From Lederbergia galactosidilytica (GTDB lineage: Bacteria > Bacillota > Bacilli > Bacillales > Bacillaceae_C), in contig NZ_JAGGKH010000006.1 in NCBI RefSeq assembly GCF_017873565.1, positions 1 to 64,000 of the forward strand: 64,000 nucleotides of DNA. The letters run 5' to 3'. The translations under genes and the position numbers were made by a program. Position 1 is the first letter of the stretch; each line of letters opens with the position of its first letter. This document shows positions 63,070-64,000 of this stretch, piece after piece. The notes below the pieces were generated by a model that saw only the letters and a program-made list of their open reading frames with translations, did not search any database and had not been told where the DNA came from.

Positions 63070-64000
63070 TCAGCGCCATTCACTAATTCTTTGTGATTTC
63101 TTCACAAAAATAGCAGACATCGCCTTCATTCTCGCCGTAAGAAGTGATTTCCTACCTTCAGGTGTACGAGTATAAATTATTTTTGCGGATCCGATTCGCT
63201 TTTTCCACTCACTTAAGAAAAATTCAACATGTCCTTTCTTACGTCCGATTTCTTCAGGAATCGCATGATAGTCAACTTTTTTCCACCAACGCTTTCCTGA
63301 TTGCCTAAATAATAAATAGCGTGGATTTTCAATTGGATCTATTAATTCTTGTAGAGCCTGGGAAAAGAGCTTTTGTTCATGTGTTGAACCACATTCCAAC
63401 CAACAACTAATATGGCCTTTCACATCTTTTTCTACACGTATTTCATTATCCTCTATTTTTGTTTCTATTAAGCCAATCTGATATAAAGTTTTGTAAACGA
63501 CCTTCGCTACTTGGCGCATATTTTTTTCAATGGTTGGATTTCTCAAAAATCCTTTTACTGCTTTATACAAAAACGGAGTCGCAAAAATTGTCCCTAAACT
63601 TAAAGCGATTATAAGACGAAAGGACTCTTGGATATGTCCAGTTCTTGACGTTTCAACTAATACTGAATGAAAAATTTCCGTAAATACGAAAAGGCCAATA
63701 ATAAGCAAAGAGGCTAGTGTATTTTTGAATATGAAGGGACGAGGCAAGTTTTTCGCATCCAAATAGACAACTTCCTTTTTTTCACCATCCACTTGCACAG
63801 CTTTTTTCCAGCTCATGAAAAGATCTTTTCTCTTTTCAGCCCGGCTAAACGTCCATTTATTTTGCTGTTCGATTCCTTCCTGAGAAAAAGGGGGTGGCAG
63901 CAAATTCATCCTGTCAATCCCAGTACTGATTTTTTCCTTTTGTGTATCTAATCCAATCAAAGAGTGGAAACGCCTAGTTATCGACTGAAAATCATGACCA
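63070..64000 (-). CDS. C-terminal part of a large protein, possibly a DEAD/DEAH-type helicase family member
   Basis: The frame stays open to the right edge of the window (GHDFQSITRRFHSLIGLDTQ before the first in-window start codon), so about 310 C-terminal residues of a longer protein are seen. In order: a TRRF/IGL region followed by STGIDRMNLLPPP, two membrane segments (about 75-105 and 113-135 of the in-window frame), and a soluble domain with GHISCWLECG, RYLLFRQSGKRWWKKVDYHAIP and IIYTRTPEGRKSLLTARM. I recall such ends in bacillal helicase-like proteins, but the helicase motifs would be outside the window. Confidence 0.5.
   Translation of the reverse strand, partial: GHDFQSITRRFHSLIGLDTQKEKISTGIDRMNLLPPPFSQEGIEQQNKWTFSRAEKRKDLFMSWKKAVQVDGEKKEVVYLDAKNLPRPFIFKNTLASLLIIGLFVFTEIFHSVLVETSRTGHIQESFRLIIALSLGTIFATPFLYKAVKGFLRNPTIEKNMRQVAKVVYKTLYQIGLIETKIEDNEIRVEKDVKGHISCWLECGSTHEQKLFSQALQELIDPIENPRYLLFRQSGKRWWKKVDYHAIPEEIGRKKGHVEFFLSEWKKRIGSAKIIYTRTPEGRKSLLTARMKAMSAIFVKKSQRISEWR

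Noticed and set aside
1-64000. CRISPR arrays, tRNA or rRNA genes, prophage or conjugative genes
   Set aside because: No spaced direct repeats, no tRNA-like cloverleaf ends and no phage or transfer proteins were seen.

Overview
The window is chromosomal DNA from a low-GC, endospore-forming member of the Bacillaceae. Three things show this: the spore genes (cotD, yppG, sspM, spoIVA, ypjB, sleB, ypeB), the bacillithiol genes (bshA, bshB1, ypdA/bdr), and a gene order that follows the Bacillus subtilis stretch gpsB-rnpB to ypbG almost gene for gene. I see no phage, plasmid, CRISPR array, tRNA or rRNA. The named gene families are recognised from the translated sequences; comparisons with B. subtilis gene order are from memory, not from a search.

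Left edge (1-1197): the 5' half of a group II intron (minus strand, reverse transcriptase cut by the window edge) sits directly behind the terminator of a complete T-box leader with a probable tyrosine (UAC) specifier. The gene controlled by the T-box, probably tyrS, would lie left of the window. aroA (chorismate mutase/DAHP synthase) follows on the plus strand.

2.4-7.1 kb: RNase P RNA, gpsB, and a run of small spore and hypothetical genes (cotD, an Hsp20 gene, yppG, yppE, a 65-aa protein, and sspM, which is only 35 aa). 7.1-10.4 kb: recU-ponA (plus strand). 10.5-26.8 kb (minus strand): dnaD-nth, ypmB-aspB-asnS, dinG, panBCD with a structured leader, birA, cca, bshA-bshB1 and ypjD-dapB. 27.1-37.5 kb: ypjC, purU, a YugP-type protease, ypjAB, the menaquinol:cytochrome c reductase operon qcrABC, ypiF and ypiA-ypiB, then an unrecognised protein. 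37.6-50.2 kb: aroB, cheR, ndk, the heptaprenyl/menaquinone genes hepS-menG-hepT, mtrB, hbs, spoIVA, yphF, yphE, gpsA, der, yphA. 50.4-57.2 kb: ypfD, cmk-plsC, ypfB, motI (ypfA), the germination pair sleB-ypeB, and prsW. 57.3-64 kb: ansA, a CtaG-like gene, ypdA (bdr), mecB, ypbG, a small unassigned protein and the C-terminal part of a large protein cut by the right edge.

Themes: quinone-based respiration (hepS, menG, hepT, qcrABC), bacillithiol synthesis and reduction, pantothenate synthesis, aromatic amino acid supply (aroA, aroB, mtrB), and sporulation/germination. Compared with B. subtilis, mgsA, ypoC, ypmA, folE (mtrA) and the aroF/aroH/trp/hisC/tyrA/aroE block are missing from their usual places. 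The mgsA position is filled by two kinds of intergenic repeat. At least three repeat families are scattered between genes. Non-ATG starts are common; many are decided by a well-placed Shine-Dalgarno sequence.
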